Source: Hydra vulgaris | Lineage: Eukaryota; Cnidaria; Hydrozoa; Anthoathecata; Hydridae | Length of the DNA stretch: 64,000 nt | Assembly: GCF_038396675.1 (NCBI RefSeq) | Contig: NC_088929.1 | Coordinates: 34,293,501 to 34,357,500, forward strand | Direction: 5' to 3' | Shown here: piece by piece, positions 1 through 12,022 of the stretch | How the letters are laid out: every line of letters begins with the position of its first letter | Position numbering within the stretch: the first letter of the stretch is position 1 | Translations under genes and position numbers: made by a program | Notes under the pieces: model-generated | What the model was told of the DNA's origin: nothing | The model's input: the letters and a program-made list of their open reading frames with translations, nothing else | The model's database searches: none

Positions 1-377
1 TAACTTCAGAAACATAAAATAATATAAAATATACAATAATAATAAACTCTTAATCATAAATTATATAAAAGTTTAACTTAAATAGTGGGTTATATATACA
101 CATACCACAAAGCTGACACTTTTTTATTATAATAACTTATTATTCCATCAGAGACTGCTAAACATCTTCAACAGAGTAATTATAGACTCGCATTTTAATT
201 ATATAATTTAAAAAAATTTTAAAACATGATTATTTTTGTTTTTTGAGTTTATACCTAACGGAAACAAGACTACTTATTTAACGATAGATTTAACCTACCT
301 AACGGAAGCTTTGCGCTGTATCTGCGCAGGCGTTACGCTTGCGCAGAACTGACTGTCTACTTATTTAACGCGACACC
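1..377. other. AT-rich stretch without a gene
   Basis: No coding region is seen. A short direct repeat is present: CCTAACGGAA at 254-263 and 298-307, and CTACTTATTTAACG at 270-283 and 357-370. A small GC-rich palindrome (CTGCGCA ... TGCGCAG) lies around 322-346. This may be the edge of an older repeat into which the next element inserted. Confidence 0.5.
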
Positions 378-1128
378 GGGGTAACTTTGGCCAGCGGGGT
401 AACTTTTAGCCAGCGGGGTAACTTTGGCCATTTTTAAAAATTTTAACTAAACATCTGTTACTTTTTAACAGTTAAGTAACGTTTTACTATTTTTGTTTTA
501 TTTGTAAATGCAATCTTTCTTGCTTAAATTTTGATATGAAGTTTGTTGCAAATGCTCTTTACTATAAGTGAAAAAGAATGAAAACTACATCTTGGTAAAA
601 CACAATCAAAAACTGTAAAACAGAATGTTGTCTGGGCGAAGATAAAAATGATAGCATACAACTCAGTTTTACTTCTGTTTTAAAGACAAAAGTTCAAATA
701 AAATTAAGTGAAAAGTTTTTGGCTCAAGTAACAACATTCTGGTTTTTTTACAGGGTGGTCAAAGTTACCCCGTAGGTTTATACTCTTTTGGGGTAACTTT
801 GGCCATGTAAATAATATTCATTTTAAAGTAGTTTGATCGTTATTTATTCTAACTATAATATTTTTTGAAGCATGTTATCCGAATTGTTTATTTTGAAAAA
901 CAGTTTTTAGCATAAATGTATTTTAGGATTATTAAAAAAGTATATTTTCTTGTTAAACTGTTGTTGTTGTTGCTAAATCATAATTTTGTTAACTTTATAA
1001 AAAAATTAAAATTTAGAGAATCTTATTTTTAAATTCAATTGCAATTTAATAAAATTATATTATAGTTTAATAAATTACTACATTGCAGTTTGCTTGTGTT
1101 GTTTATATTCACTTTTGTTTAAAGCATA

Positions 1129-2358
1129 ATGCCTCGTAAATATAACAAGCATAGTGTTGGAAAACGTGCATACAACACTTGTTCTAATACCATTCTTTTG
1201 AAAGAGTGTATGGGTGCAATTAATGAAGGTATGTCTATTCGTCAAGCCTCAAAAAGGTACATAATAAAATGAAGTCAAAGCATAAAAAATGTATTGGTGC
1301 ACCAACCATTTTTACTTATGATGAGGAGCATTTATTTTCATCTAGAATCAAGGTCATGTGTGATTGGGGATTTCCATTAAATAAACTTGATGTTAAAATG
1401 TTAGTAGCTGGTTATTTAAAATCGCAAAATCGTACTGTAAAAATATTTAAAAACAATATTCCTGGTGATGATTGGGTCTCAAGTTTTATGAAACGTTCAC
1501 AGTTTCCACCTTGTAACATTTGGAATTATGATGAAACAAATTTGCGTGATGACCCTGGAAATAAAAAAGTTGTTATGAAACGTGGAACTAAGTACCCCGA
1601 GAGAATAATGAATAGCAGTAAAGCTTGTTTCTCTGTAATGTTTTGTGGAAATGGTGTTGGAGAAATTCTTCCACCATACACAGTTTTTAAAAGCACACAT
1701 TTATACGATTTATGGATAAAACATGGTCCCAAAAATTCTCGCTTTAATAGAACCCAATCTGGCTGGTTTGATGAAGTTACTTTTGAGGATTGGTTTTTTC
1801 GAAATTATTGCCATGCATTAAGAAACAAACTGGAAAAAAAGCATTAATAGGTGACAATCTCTCCTCCCATTTAAGTTATAAAGTTATTCATTCTTGTGAA
1901 AAATATAACATTAGATTCATATGCCTTCTGCCCAATTCAACCCATTTACTCTTGATGTTGCATTATTTGCACCATTAAAAAAAGCCTGGAGAAGTATACA
2001 TCTGGGTTGGAAACTTACTTCTCGTGGTAAAAAATTTGCAACGTTACCAAAAGAAGATTTCTCTAAGTTGCTGAATGATTTAATGACATCCATTAATGAA
2101 TGTTCGAGAAAAAATTTAATCAGTGGATTTAGAGCTTGTGGTTTGGTGCCATTTAATCCTAATGTTGTGTATATCAAATTACCAAGTGAAAACGCCTTAA
2201 GTCCTCGCAAAGCTTTAGACCAGAGCCTTTTAGACATATTAAATGAGAAAAAAATGAAGGTGGTGATAAGAAATATGTTACACAAAGTAAAAATAAGAAT
2301 AAAAAAAATATATCCAAAAAAAGGCTTAAAATTGAAACAGGAAAATCAATTTCTGTAG
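1129..2358 (+). pseudogene. DDE transposase of the pogo/Tigger-like group, frameshifted
   Basis: The transposase is spread over several frames. The N-terminus (MPRKYNKHSVGKRAYNT, a helix-turn-helix-like start ending SIRQASKRY) is open at 1129-1269 and then shifts into the frame starting at 1269. The first catalytic Asp sits in IWNYDETN (about 1530), the second in LIGDNLSSH (about 1853) and the third in a LDVALF context (about 1954). These are the DDE_1/pogo-type positions. Further frameshifts occur near 1830 and 1945. About 40 residues usually found between the FMKR and PPxxIWNYDET motifs are missing. With three frameshifts and an internal deletion it cannot make an active enzyme. The subfamily is not certain. 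Confidence 0.75.
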
Positions 2359-2457
2359 AATACAATAGTGAAACAGAAACAGCATCTGAAGGTGAATCAG
2401 GCTCTATTGAATTTATGATAGATTACTGAAGAGATGCCTAAATTTTTCTTAAAAAAA

Positions 2458-2605
2458 CAGAGTTTATGTTACAAATTGTTTGTTTATGTTACAAATTGTT
2501 TGTGTTACAAATTGTCGCAATTTGTGTTACAAGTTGTGTTATACAAGTTTTGTTATAAATTGAAATAAGTTGTGTTACAAAGAGTTTATGTTACAAATTG
2601 TTTGT
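2458..2605. repeat. Minisatellite of TTATGTTACAAATTGTTTG type
   Basis: Degenerate tandem copies of a unit of about 19-20 bp built on GTTACAAATTGT run through this interval. It lies just after the transposase reading frame, inside the pogo-like element. Confidence 0.7.
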
Positions 2606-3408
2606 ACTCTCTTATTTTTTGCTTTTTCTGACATTTAATAAAAAAATAATTAAAAAAAAAATTTTTTTAGCTAATATGTTTCTTTAATACTGTTTATATT
2701 TATTTTTATTGTCCCTTTTTTAATTTCTTGACATTTTTAGGTATCCCTTTTTGAAATAAAAGCTACTGTAAGTTTAAATTACATTAAATGTGGTTAATAA
2801 CACTTAATTTACATCCGGTGCTAAAAAAACAATTTACTATGACAAAGTTACCCCATTGCCGGGTAACATTGACCACCTCATTATTTCCATAAAATCTTAG
2901 ATTTGGTGAGTATAATTAAAACGCCATTTTACTAATTAAATGATATTAGTAATGCACAACTTTTAGCATCAAAATAGTTTTGGGAAAATATTCCTTTTTT
3001 TCAAAAAGTTATCTTCTTTATCAAAATTGGTACAAAGTTACCCCGGTTTATGGTAACACGAATTTTTTAAAAAGTGTTTTTTTGTTTTTGTTTTTTTTTC
3101 CCTTTCATTTAGCCGTACAAATATTTACAAGTTCCGTGTTTTATAATATATATGTAAAAATGGCAAGGACGAGAAGAAGACAGATTTGTCTTATCACCAA
3201 GTCCCTTGTTTTTTCTGGACATTTATATAAATACGTTGTAACTAAAATTAAAAATGAGAGAAAAAAGCAAAATGTTTCAAAGAAGTTTATATAAGATGCA
3301 AAATAGTTAAAGTCTTTCAAAGTTGTTTTTAATAAAAGTTAAGGAAGTAATTTATTCTCAATAACATGAAGATTAACTTACGGTCATGCAATGCTATATA
3401 TATTCATA

Positions 3409-3755
3409 CTAGCTGGAGTTACCCGGCGTTGCCCGGGCCAATATTTAAACTGGCTTACCTGATATCTGTACACAAAAATGGTCCCCCCTGACCTCGGGGT
3501 ACGGGGTCAAAACCCAGCTAAGAACCTTCTCCCCCTCGAGGACTACCCCCATGCCAAATTTCATCGAGATCGGTCCGGCGGTTTGGATTTCTATAGAGAA
3601 CAAACAATTTTTTAGCCCCCCTGACCCCGGGGTCAAAACCCAGCTAAGAACCTTCTCCCCCTCGAGGACTAATCCATGCCAAATTTCATCGAGATCGGTC
3701 CGGCGGTTTGGATTTCTATAGAGAACAAACAAACACACACACATTGCCCTTTATA
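3409..3755. repeat. GC-rich interspersed repeat with internal duplication
   Basis: A GC-rich island in very AT-rich DNA. It opens with AGCTGGAGTTACCCGGCGTT and ends in AACAAACACACACACA plus a TATA tract. It contains two tandem copies of a unit of about 120 bp (about 3479-3607 and 3613-3731), sharing CCAAATTTCATCGAGATCGG and GGTTTGGATTTCTATAGAGA. Repeats with the phrase CCAAATTTCATC...GATCGG are known from many invertebrate genomes, but I cannot assign a class. The minus strand stays open for 99 codons only because of composition and the duplication. Confidence 0.65.
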
Positions 3756-3889
3756 TATATAAAAAATTTCAAAGTTATTCATTAAAATAAAATTTTAATA
3801 AATCATTCAAGAAAACCAAAACCAACAGCTAAAAAAGAAAACATAAAAAAAGGAAAGTATAAAAGTTAATTTATAATCAGAAGGTACTA

Positions 3890-4490
<601 letters not shown>

Positions 4491-4656
4491 TGCGCACGTA
4501 AATGCTGTAAATCTATATAATTACTTTTTCATAATATAATTGAATATAATGTATTTAATTAAAGACTTTAGGCCCGTCCAGACAAAAAAAGCATGCACTA
4601 ATAGATAATTTTCAAATATAACTTTTTTATAGGTAGATATAAAAATAATTCTCTGT

Positions 4657-5945
4657 TTTTTAATTATTTAAAAGTAATAGTTTTAGCTTTTGTTTAAACT
4701 GTTCAAGAGTTTTAAGTCTTTTAATATCATTACTAATTATCTTATTCCATACATTAGGCCCTCTAATAGTTATTGAGAACTTGGTTGACTCATATATAGT
4801 TTTGGGTTGTACAAAGTTGTTACTTGAATATTTAGTCATGTATTTGTGTTGAATTTTATTAAATAATGGTTTGAAGATATTTGGTATTGTATTATTATTA
4901 GTTTTATACATAAAAATTAGCAGATGATATATATTTATTTGGTACAAATTTGATATTTCTAGATTGTTGAACAATGGTCCAGAATGTTAGAAGCGGTGTG
5001 CATTTGATAATAATCTAATTGCATGTTTTTGTTGGTAAACAGCTTTTTTGTCTTTGTCTTATTGGTGCTGCACCAGGCAATGTTTGCATAATTCAGGTAG
5101 GAGTGAATAAATTAGTAATATATTATATAATATAAAATTTTATTTTCAATCATGTTTATGTGGTCTTTCCAATTTATGTTTTCATCTAGAATTACACTTT
5201 GAAATTTTATTGTACATTCTCTTTTTACGATGTATTCTCCAATAATATGTTTTGGAAGCTGGGTTTTATCTTTTTTATGGAGGCGATGAAAAATAGTATA
5301 ATTAGTTTTAGTTAAATTAATTGTAAGTTTATTCATATTTAACCATTCGGTTAGTTTTAGAAGTTCGATGTTGACCGTTTTAAATAATGTTGTCATATCA
5401 CTGTGAGAATAAAATAAACTTGTATCATCAGCAAATAAAATAGAATCTAGAATATTAGAAGCTTTGCTTAAATCATTAATATAGATTAAAAATAAAAGTG
5501 GTCCTAATATAGATCCTTGAGGAACGTCGCAAGTAATTGACTTATTGTTAGTTTTTTCATTCCCGAATGAAATATATTGTTTTCTATTAGATAAGTAGCT
5601 TTTAAACCAAGCTATGATTTTATTTTTGATTCCGTAGTTTTCTTATTTTTTAATTAAAATACTATGATCAACAGTGTCGAACGCCTTACTAAGATCTATG
5701 AAAACACCTAAAGTGAACTTGTTTTTGTCAAAACCTTGAAAAATAATCTGAATAAGATGAAGAATTGCATGATCAGTAGATTGCCCTGTTTTGAAGCTAA
5801 GTTGTTTGTTATAAAGAATATTATTTTTTTCTAAAAATAAGTATAATTTGTTATACATAATGCGTTCTAGTATTTTCGAGAAGCATGGAAGAATGGAAAT
5901 AGGTCTATAGTTAGAAATATTAGTATTATCTCCAGACTTGAAAAG
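4657..5945 (-). pseudogene. 5'-truncated non-LTR retrotransposon (CR1/L2-like) reverse transcriptase
   Basis: Read on the minus strand this is the second half of a LINE ORF2. In order it shows KSGDNTNISNYRPISI (about 5890-5940), a finger/palm segment with FIDLSKAFDTVDH (5643-5858, first catalytic Asp), VPQGSILGPLLFLIYINDL-like residues (about 5480-5530), the FADDTSLF active-site box (about 5410-5440), a thumb (5112-5396), and the typical C-terminus FSITIRGPNVWNKI (4660-4974). Several frameshifts break it. The reverse transcriptase begins abruptly near 5945 with no endonuclease, as expected of incomplete target-primed reverse transcription. The 3' untranslated tail probably reaches about 4570. 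Confidence 0.85.
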
Positions 5946-6408
5946 GTAAAAAAAAAGAAAAAAAGAAAGTGTTATATGTACAGTTTTACATTTCCTGGCA
6001 CAAATGGCACACGTGAATTTATAAAATTTTCATAAAAAACAAAAAAAAAGAGAAATTTAAAAGGTGATTTAGAACCTAAGAAAGTATTTGCGTCGCACTT
6101 GATTTATTTTTAAGTACCAAACATCCTTAAAAACAAAACGCCGGGTCAAACGAATAAAAACAACACTAAGTCGAAAAAAATATCTTTTAAAAATGTTATG
6201 TTATGAAATAAAGAATATAGGGGAGAGAAGGGTATTGGCGAACACCTAAGCGGGAATGCAAATTAAAGACACCAGTTATACAAAATTGATATTTATAATC
6301 ATATTTATTGCTTATCAATTAGTTTAAGTATTCAGTCACAAACCCTCAAAAGCAACTTTTTAAAATCTTATTGTAAAATAAAAATCTTTGGCAAAAATAA
6401 AACCATTG

Positions 6409-6450
6409 GTGTTCGGAATTACCCTACCTACGTGGGGTAATTCCGAACAC
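6409..6450. repeat. Hairpin, 16-bp arms
   Basis: GTGTTCGGAATTACCC at 6409-6424 is followed after 10 nt by its exact reverse complement at 6435-6450. The arm resembles a transposon terminus, so this could be two terminal inverted repeats brought together by deletion. Confidence 0.85.
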
Positions 6451-6683
6451 ATCGGGGGGCAATCACAAACACTGTTGTGTAATAACGAATAAAATGCTAA
6501 TTGTAATAATTAAGTCTAAAAATTATATTATGCAACAACAACAACAAAAAGAGTGGCTTTATTTTCATAAAAGCTACAATAGAGTGTTACTAAAGATAAA
6601 AATGCATAAAATTATCAGAAAAAGCTAAAATCAAATTATAGTAAATAACATCCGCAGTTTCATTACACTACTGCACGTTTGGA

Positions 6684-6726
6684 ACTGAGTATAGGATCCC
6701 TTCTCAGCAGGGATCCTATACTCAGT
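6684..6726. repeat. Hairpin, 18-bp perfect arms, 7-nt loop
   Basis: ACTGAGTATAGGATCCCT at 6684-6701 is repeated as its exact reverse complement at 6709-6726, with loop TCTCAGC. It belongs to the window-wide set of short-loop inverted repeats. Confidence 0.95.
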
Positions 6727-8126
6727 TAAATAATTTAAATTTTAATAAAATAATACATTTTAACATAACATAACATTTTTATTTACTTATGTTTTAAAAA
6801 TATTAAAAGGACACTGATGTATTTACCATACTCTACGAAGTATTTATGGTATACAAAAAAGATACAGAAAAGAAAAAAAAGTTCGCAATCTTAAGGTTCC
6901 AAGAATCGGAAATAAAATTGGAAATAAAGTTGAAATGCAAAAAGAAAAAATAAGGTAGTTAAATTATAGTTAAGTCAACTAGAATTAGTTTTAGAATAGA
7001 TTAAATGAAAAAAAGGTAAAAAAAAGTTTTGCAATTTTCGAAAATGGTGAATATCTATCATTACCAGTAACAGATTGCATTGCAGTTGTACCATTTATGC
7101 AACAACCTGGAACCTGAAATAACTATACCTCACCTAATGCTTTGAAATCTTACTCAAAAATATCTGCTTGGAAAAGAACGCTAAAAGTAGATTATTAAAA
7201 ACAACCATCTTGACTGATACGCCATTTAGTAAACAAATTCGTTTATCTACAAAATTGAATACCCAAAAGCAAACTAACTAAAAAAAAAGGTCACCTTAGA
7301 AAAAGAGAGAAATAAAAAACTACTTGCTAAGGAATAAAAAAAAAATTAAATCAAGCAGTAATAAAAACAAAATTGGTATTTCTTACATAAGATCAAACTG
7401 ACATAAATTAGAAATGATAGTACCCCAGTTGGAGTAATATGATCTTCATTGATTATTATCTGATTCTCCAGATCTTTACATTAATCTTTGGCAAGGGTTA
7501 TTTTAAAGTTGAAGTATAACCTGTTTATAAAAAAATAGTCTATTAAAATACCTATATATTATAAAATCCAGATTGTTAAAGATGGTTTGTGTCACTCTCC
7601 TTAGGTCAAACTTAGAATATTCTCATAGAGGAAAGTAATTGCTACTACTTTGAGTTTCAGCTCATGTGGTGGTAATCCAGACATACTGATTGAATTGAGA
7701 AGTTCAGTAGAAAAGTTAGCAATTTCTTTAATATCTTCGAATTTGAATAATTAAAATTAAATCAATTTAAAACTATTTTTCGCATTAACTCGAGAACTGA
7801 TTTTTGTGAAAATTGTTGTCAAGTTGTTTACGTAAAAAATTAAAAACTCTTTCTTTTAATTATATACGTAAAAAATTAAAAACTGGTGGGCTAAGAGACT
7901 TTTGGGTTTTATGTTGTGTCACTCAAATGTCACGTAACTCAAATGAAACCTTTTTTATTCTTGAGTTTTTGTCTTATAACAATAGAAAAGAGTTTTTTTT
8001 TTAAACCCAAACAAAGTGCTAAAAGTCATAATTGGAGCAAAAAGGTAAACCAATTTTTTTTTTTTTTTTTTTTGTTCTTTATATTTATCCAAAATAAATT
8101 TTACAACAAAAGAATGAATAAAGTTT

Positions 8127-8380
8127 TGTTTTCTTTACTCAATGAGAACTTCTCTCTTACAAAATTATAATCACTATTATACTAAATTACATACCTCAAA
8201 TATTACAATTACAACCCACATACACATATTTACAATTTCACATTAACCATATAAACACCTTAGCAATTACATAAAAAACCGTACAAACATATTAACAGCA
8301 ATTATCAAATATATACACACTTTAATTACAAACCACTTAACGTCACGAAACACTTTTACTTTTAACCTTATATAACTACA
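8127..8380 (-). repeat. 3' LTR of a deleted LTR retrotransposon
   Basis: The interval from 8127 to about 8313 matches 9621-9813 in the same orientation. Read on the minus strand the LTR would begin TGTAGTTATATAAGG at 8380, directly after a purine-rich tract (AAAGAGGAG), as expected for the polypurine tract/3' LTR junction. It would end in CA at 8127. A TATATAAG promoter-like motif lies a few bases inside. The boundary at 8380 is inferred from the purine tract and the TG...CA rule. Confidence 0.7.
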
Positions 8381-8394
8381 CTCCTCTTTGACCC

Positions 8395-9570
8395 TTAAGG
8401 GTCATATAAACAGTAATCAATATATTTTTTCGGCATGCATTGCTCTCGAGCACTTCTTTGCAAAGGCATCTCCGTTTCTTGGAGACTATCTTCGACCTCG
8501 ATGTCCACTTTATTCACGTCATCAGTTCCTTCAACTTGGTCCTCATTGATTTCAACAATGTCTTTGCAATTATTGCCCTTACCTCTTTCCACATCCGGAA
8601 TAAAGCATAAGGGCTAACTTTACATCGAGATCTAATATGTTTCACGTGGGGCGGAACCCCATTCACTTCAAAAACTTGTTCCGACACGTCTTTGGTTTCT
8701 GTCGCTGGCTTCCACTTGGTACGGCACTTTGTATTGGGTGGTTTCAACCAAACTTTATCACCTGCTCCAAATATTTTTTTTTGTGCTTTTGTTTACCAGA
8801 TGATTTCTTTTTCTTAATTCCTTGTTACCAATTCGATAACTATATATTTTCTCCATTGGTCGTTCGTCATTTTTATCGACAGCAACATTGTACCAATATA
8901 CTGCTTCTGGTATTGATATTTTAGATCGTTCTGCTATTCTTTTTATTGTGAGATGGTTTCTTTCCAGCGTTCCGTTCCTCTCAGGGTAATAAGCGACCCA
9001 AAACGTGATACGCACTCCCCAACTGTCAAAGAAACTCTTCATTTCTTCAGTCTTAAACAATGCCTTATTATTAGTTAATATTTCAGATGGCGCGTAATAT
9101 CAATCGAGTCCTTTGTTGCTCGAAATTATGATGATAAAACATAACATCAATCGGGTCCTTTGTTGCTCGAAGTTGTGATGATAAAAACTCGGGCAATCCC
9201 ACAACAAATGTCAAACGTACTGTCTCTTCAGACAATTTCGCAAGATAAGCAAATCGTTTCAAATCATCAAAAAACACATCAACTCTCCATCATGTAACTT
9301 TCGTTTTGTGAAAAGTTCATATGCACTGTAAACATCCAATGAGAACACTGTTAGCAGCACTTGTTTGATTTCTATTGCATTTTGCTTATCTTCAATGGTT
9401 AAAGCGTCATAAACCGAATACACAGTTTTTCTAAGAAGAATTAGAAAAAATAGCTCCAGCTTTATGCTCTGCATTTCAGCTATTACTTTGGTTCTTTGCA
9501 TCCACACCGTAGCATCTGAATTTCCATCATACGTTTCAAACATATCAAATAATTTAATACTTGAATTCAT
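8395..9570 (-). pseudogene. Ty3/gypsy-like gag-pol remnant, gag joined to integrase
   Basis: On the minus strand gag begins at 9570 (MNSSIKLFDMFETYDG), about 50 nt inside the LTR. It continues through two frames (9259-9570, 9083-9277) with a capsid-like helical region (YSAYELFTKRKLHDGE; FVVGLPEFLSSQLRA). The next recognisable segment is already the second half of an integrase core (8758-9060: FDSWGVRITF, YYPERNGTLERNHLTIKRIA). It is followed by the pol C-terminus (8395-8747, ending MPKKYIDYCLYDP). Protease, reverse transcriptase and RNase H are absent, so a large internal deletion joined gag to integrase. Frameshifts add to the damage. It can at best be mobilised in trans. Confidence 0.78.
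9089..9187. repeat. 46-bp tandem duplication at the gag/integrase junction
   Basis: Two adjacent copies start ATCAATCGAGTCCTTTGTTG and ATCAATCGGGTCCTTTGTTG and differ at a few positions. They sit exactly where the retrotransposon's central domains are missing. The duplication probably arose with or after the deletion. Confidence 0.85.
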
Positions 9571-9620
9571 GGTCCGGTTAGCTTGTAGTTTTCTCGCAGA
9601 AATATAGCATTAAGTCAAGA

Positions 9621-9813
9621 TGTTTTTTTTTCTTTACTCAATGAGAACTTCTCTCTTACAAAGTTATAATCATATTTTATACTAAATCACATACCTCAAA
9701 TATTACCATTACAACCCAGATAAACATATTTACAATTTCATATTAACCATATAAACACATTAGCAATTACATACAAAACCGTACAAACATATTAACAACA
9801 ATTATCAAATATT
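9621..9813 (-). repeat. 5' LTR remnant (truncated)
   Basis: Direct repeat of 8127-8313 with scattered substitutions. The part that would correspond to 8314-8380 is not found beyond 9813, so the outer end of this LTR has been lost or replaced, probably when the neighbouring mariner element arrived. On the minus strand the LTR ends at 9621, followed by TCTTGACTTAATGC, where a primer-binding site is expected. Confidence 0.7.
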
Positions 9814-9929
9814 TTTTGCACTGCATGCAAATACACCTACATACAAATAAACATACATATCACTAAGACACATACATAATATATCAATATAAACTTATCT
9901 TATTAAAATTGAGCTCTTGGAGATTTATT

Positions 9930-10922
9930 ATGGAACCATACAATACAAAACAGCGCCTTAAAATTATCGAGTTTTTCTATTCTTGTAAACGATCAATTGT
10001 TTTGACGCAGCGTAAATATTGGCAACATTTTAATTCCAGAACAGCTCCCACAGCCTTCATGATTAGGAGTTTGGTTGATCGTTTTGAGAAACTGGGTTCA
10101 GTGGCCGACCGTCCTGGATGAGGTGCCCATCGAAATATTTGCACTGAAGATAACGTGGAAACTGTGCGGCAGATGATCCATCTGTCTCAACTCGCCGTTG
10201 TTCCAGCCAATTGGCATTTCCAGAACAACAGTGCGTAGAATTTTAAATTGGATTTTAAGATGTATACATACAAAATTCAAATTGTGCAAACACTACTATC
10301 GCAAGATCACCATCAACGACTACAATACGCTATTCGTTTTACACAATTAGCCACACAAATTGATTTTTTAAATAATGTTTTGATGTTAGATGAAACGCAT
10401 TACCATTTAAATGATTATGTCAACAAACAAACTGTAGATTTTTGGGCTCTGAAAATCCGAGAGCAACACACTGGCATCAATTGCAACCATCTAAATGTAC
10501 TGTTTGGTGCGGTGTTATGGCCACTAGAATTATCGGCCCATATTTCTTCGAAAATGAGAATGGAAAAAAATCAGATTTCCCTTGGCCACCTCGTTCGCCA
10601 GATTTGACTGCGCCCGACTATTTTTTTATGAGGATATTTAAAAGACAAAGTGAATGTTAATAAACCAGAGACTATTTGACAGCTGAAGCAAAATATTCGA
10701 GACGAAATACTTCAACCAGAAACATTATGTGGTGTAATGGAAAACGCGTTAAAAAGGGCCAATTTCCGTATCGAGAAAAATGGTGGACATTTGTCTGATG
10801 TCATATTTCACTCATAATTTCTATAGGATATATTTAATGTATAAAATAAGTTAACCAAAATAAATGATTATTGCAAAAGTTATCCATGTTTAACATTAGT
10901 AGGTCTTCTTTGACCCACCCTG
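9930..10922 (+). pseudogene. mariner-family transposase, decayed, with its right terminal repeat
   Basis: The N-terminal helix-turn-helix starts at ATG 9930 (MEPYNTKQRLKIIEFFYSCK ... VDRFEKLGSVADRPG). Further frames carry the first catalytic region (NVLMLDETHYHLNDYVNKQ, about 10370-10430), TVWCGVMATRIIGPYFF (about 10500-10550), WPPRSPDLTAPDYFF (about 10585-10625, third acidic residue) and the C-terminus ending GGHLSDVIFHS near 10815. The segment with the second catalytic Asp (QQDGA-type motif) is deleted between PYFFENENGK and the WPPRSPDL motif. The element ends at 10906-10922 in TTCTTTGACCCACCCTG followed by TA, a mariner-like terminal repeat. No matching left terminus was found. Confidence 0.8.
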
Positions 10923-12022
10923 TACATAACAAAATTTGAATGTACAAAGTAAATATTTATATATATAATTAAGATGTAAAAACTCGTTAGTAGGGTATTG
11001 CGATATCACTAGCGAACTATTGAAGTATCAAAAAACAACGAACTATCGGTAGTAATGATGTTGAAAGTGCAATATCAAAAAACTCAATTTCAATATCGAG
11101 TGTTTGAAAGTCAAAATATTTCTTCCAACAATGAAAATTGTTTCCATCACTACCGAAGTCCCTTTTGCCACTACCGAATTCAATATAAAAAAAAAAAAAA
11201 AAAAAATGCGTTTAAGAAAAATCAACTTTCTATAAATCGATTATCTCTCCAATTCGAACTTTTATTTTCCCCATAAAATTCGAATTAGAGACATTTCACT
11301 GTATTAAGTAAATTTCATAAACTAATTAATTTTTAATTATTTTTATGGTTTAATTTTTTTTTTTTTGCAGAGGTTATTTCTTTTAAAAATAAAATTTACA
11401 GGTCTGTCTAAAAAAATTAATTGTGAGAATAACATTGTTTTATTGTTTTGAAGATAGTGACACCTTAAGAGTTGATAATTGCTATTGATATTTTCCCGAT
11501 TAAGTGGAGCATTTGTAAAGTTAATGGGTTTAAATACTGTAAATAGCAAGTTCTTTTAATTCTTTGTTTTAAGCATTGGTTAAAATTCTTCACAAAAAAA
11601 AATAGTCAAACGAGTTTTTATGATATTGAATGCATTTTTTTAAATTCATTGTTTGTATTTCTCACATGTGTTGGAGACTTAAGTTTGAACTATATTTATT
11701 TTTATTAATAAAATATTAAAAAAAAAAAAAATGTAATTTTGATCAAGCCTTGATACATATTTTGTCTCTGGGAAATAAAAATCAATTTAAAAATGTTAAT
11801 TTTTTTTGAAAAGTTTCAAAAGGGTGAGTATTGTAAAAAATATGAACAATCATTTAAGATAATATATTTTAGGTGGGCTAATCAAAAGAGGTATTTGGTT
11901 CTTTTGATAGTGGCGATAATTTAAGTTTATACTATCAAACACTTTCAAAAGATACCGTTCAATACCGAGCTTTTGAAAGTGTTGATTTTTAAAAAACTTA
12001 CTTTCAATTTCAATATCATAAC

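Larger units (their letters stand above)
378..3044 (+). mobile_element. pogo-like DNA transposon with repeated GGGGTAACTTTG termini
   Basis: The motif GGGGTAACTTTGGCCA occurs at 378-393, 415-430 and 790-805, with a variant at 396-412. It occurs inverted at 756-771, 2841-2854 and 3031-3044. These copies bracket a broken transposase gene, so they are best read as terminal and subterminal inverted repeats. The exact ends are uncertain because several copies lie on each side and I could not settle a TA target-site duplication. The 431-1128 interval holds no other gene. Confidence 0.6.
5946..8126. other. Long stretch without a recognisable gene
   Basis: Very AT-rich, with no convincing coding region. 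It contains two strong hairpins (listed separately). It also holds GGGGTAATTCCGAACAC-type GC-rich motifs around 6225-6480, which may be termini of an old DNA transposon. Homopolymer A and T runs are common, and the short open frames at 7813-8170 look random. Confidence 0.6.

Noticed and set aside
2980-3294. 104-codon open frame with a basic tail (MARTRRRQICLITK)
   Set aside because: Low-complexity start, no recognised domain and no support from context; could be a chance frame at the edge of the pogo-like element.
3445-3744. 99-codon minus-strand frame with repeated NPNRRTDLDEIWHG
   Set aside because: Arises from the duplicated GC-rich repeat; the same DNA is known to me only as non-coding interspersed sequence.
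7813-8170. Two overlapping short frames
   Set aside because: Lys/Phe-rich chance frames in AT-rich DNA, ending within the LTR.
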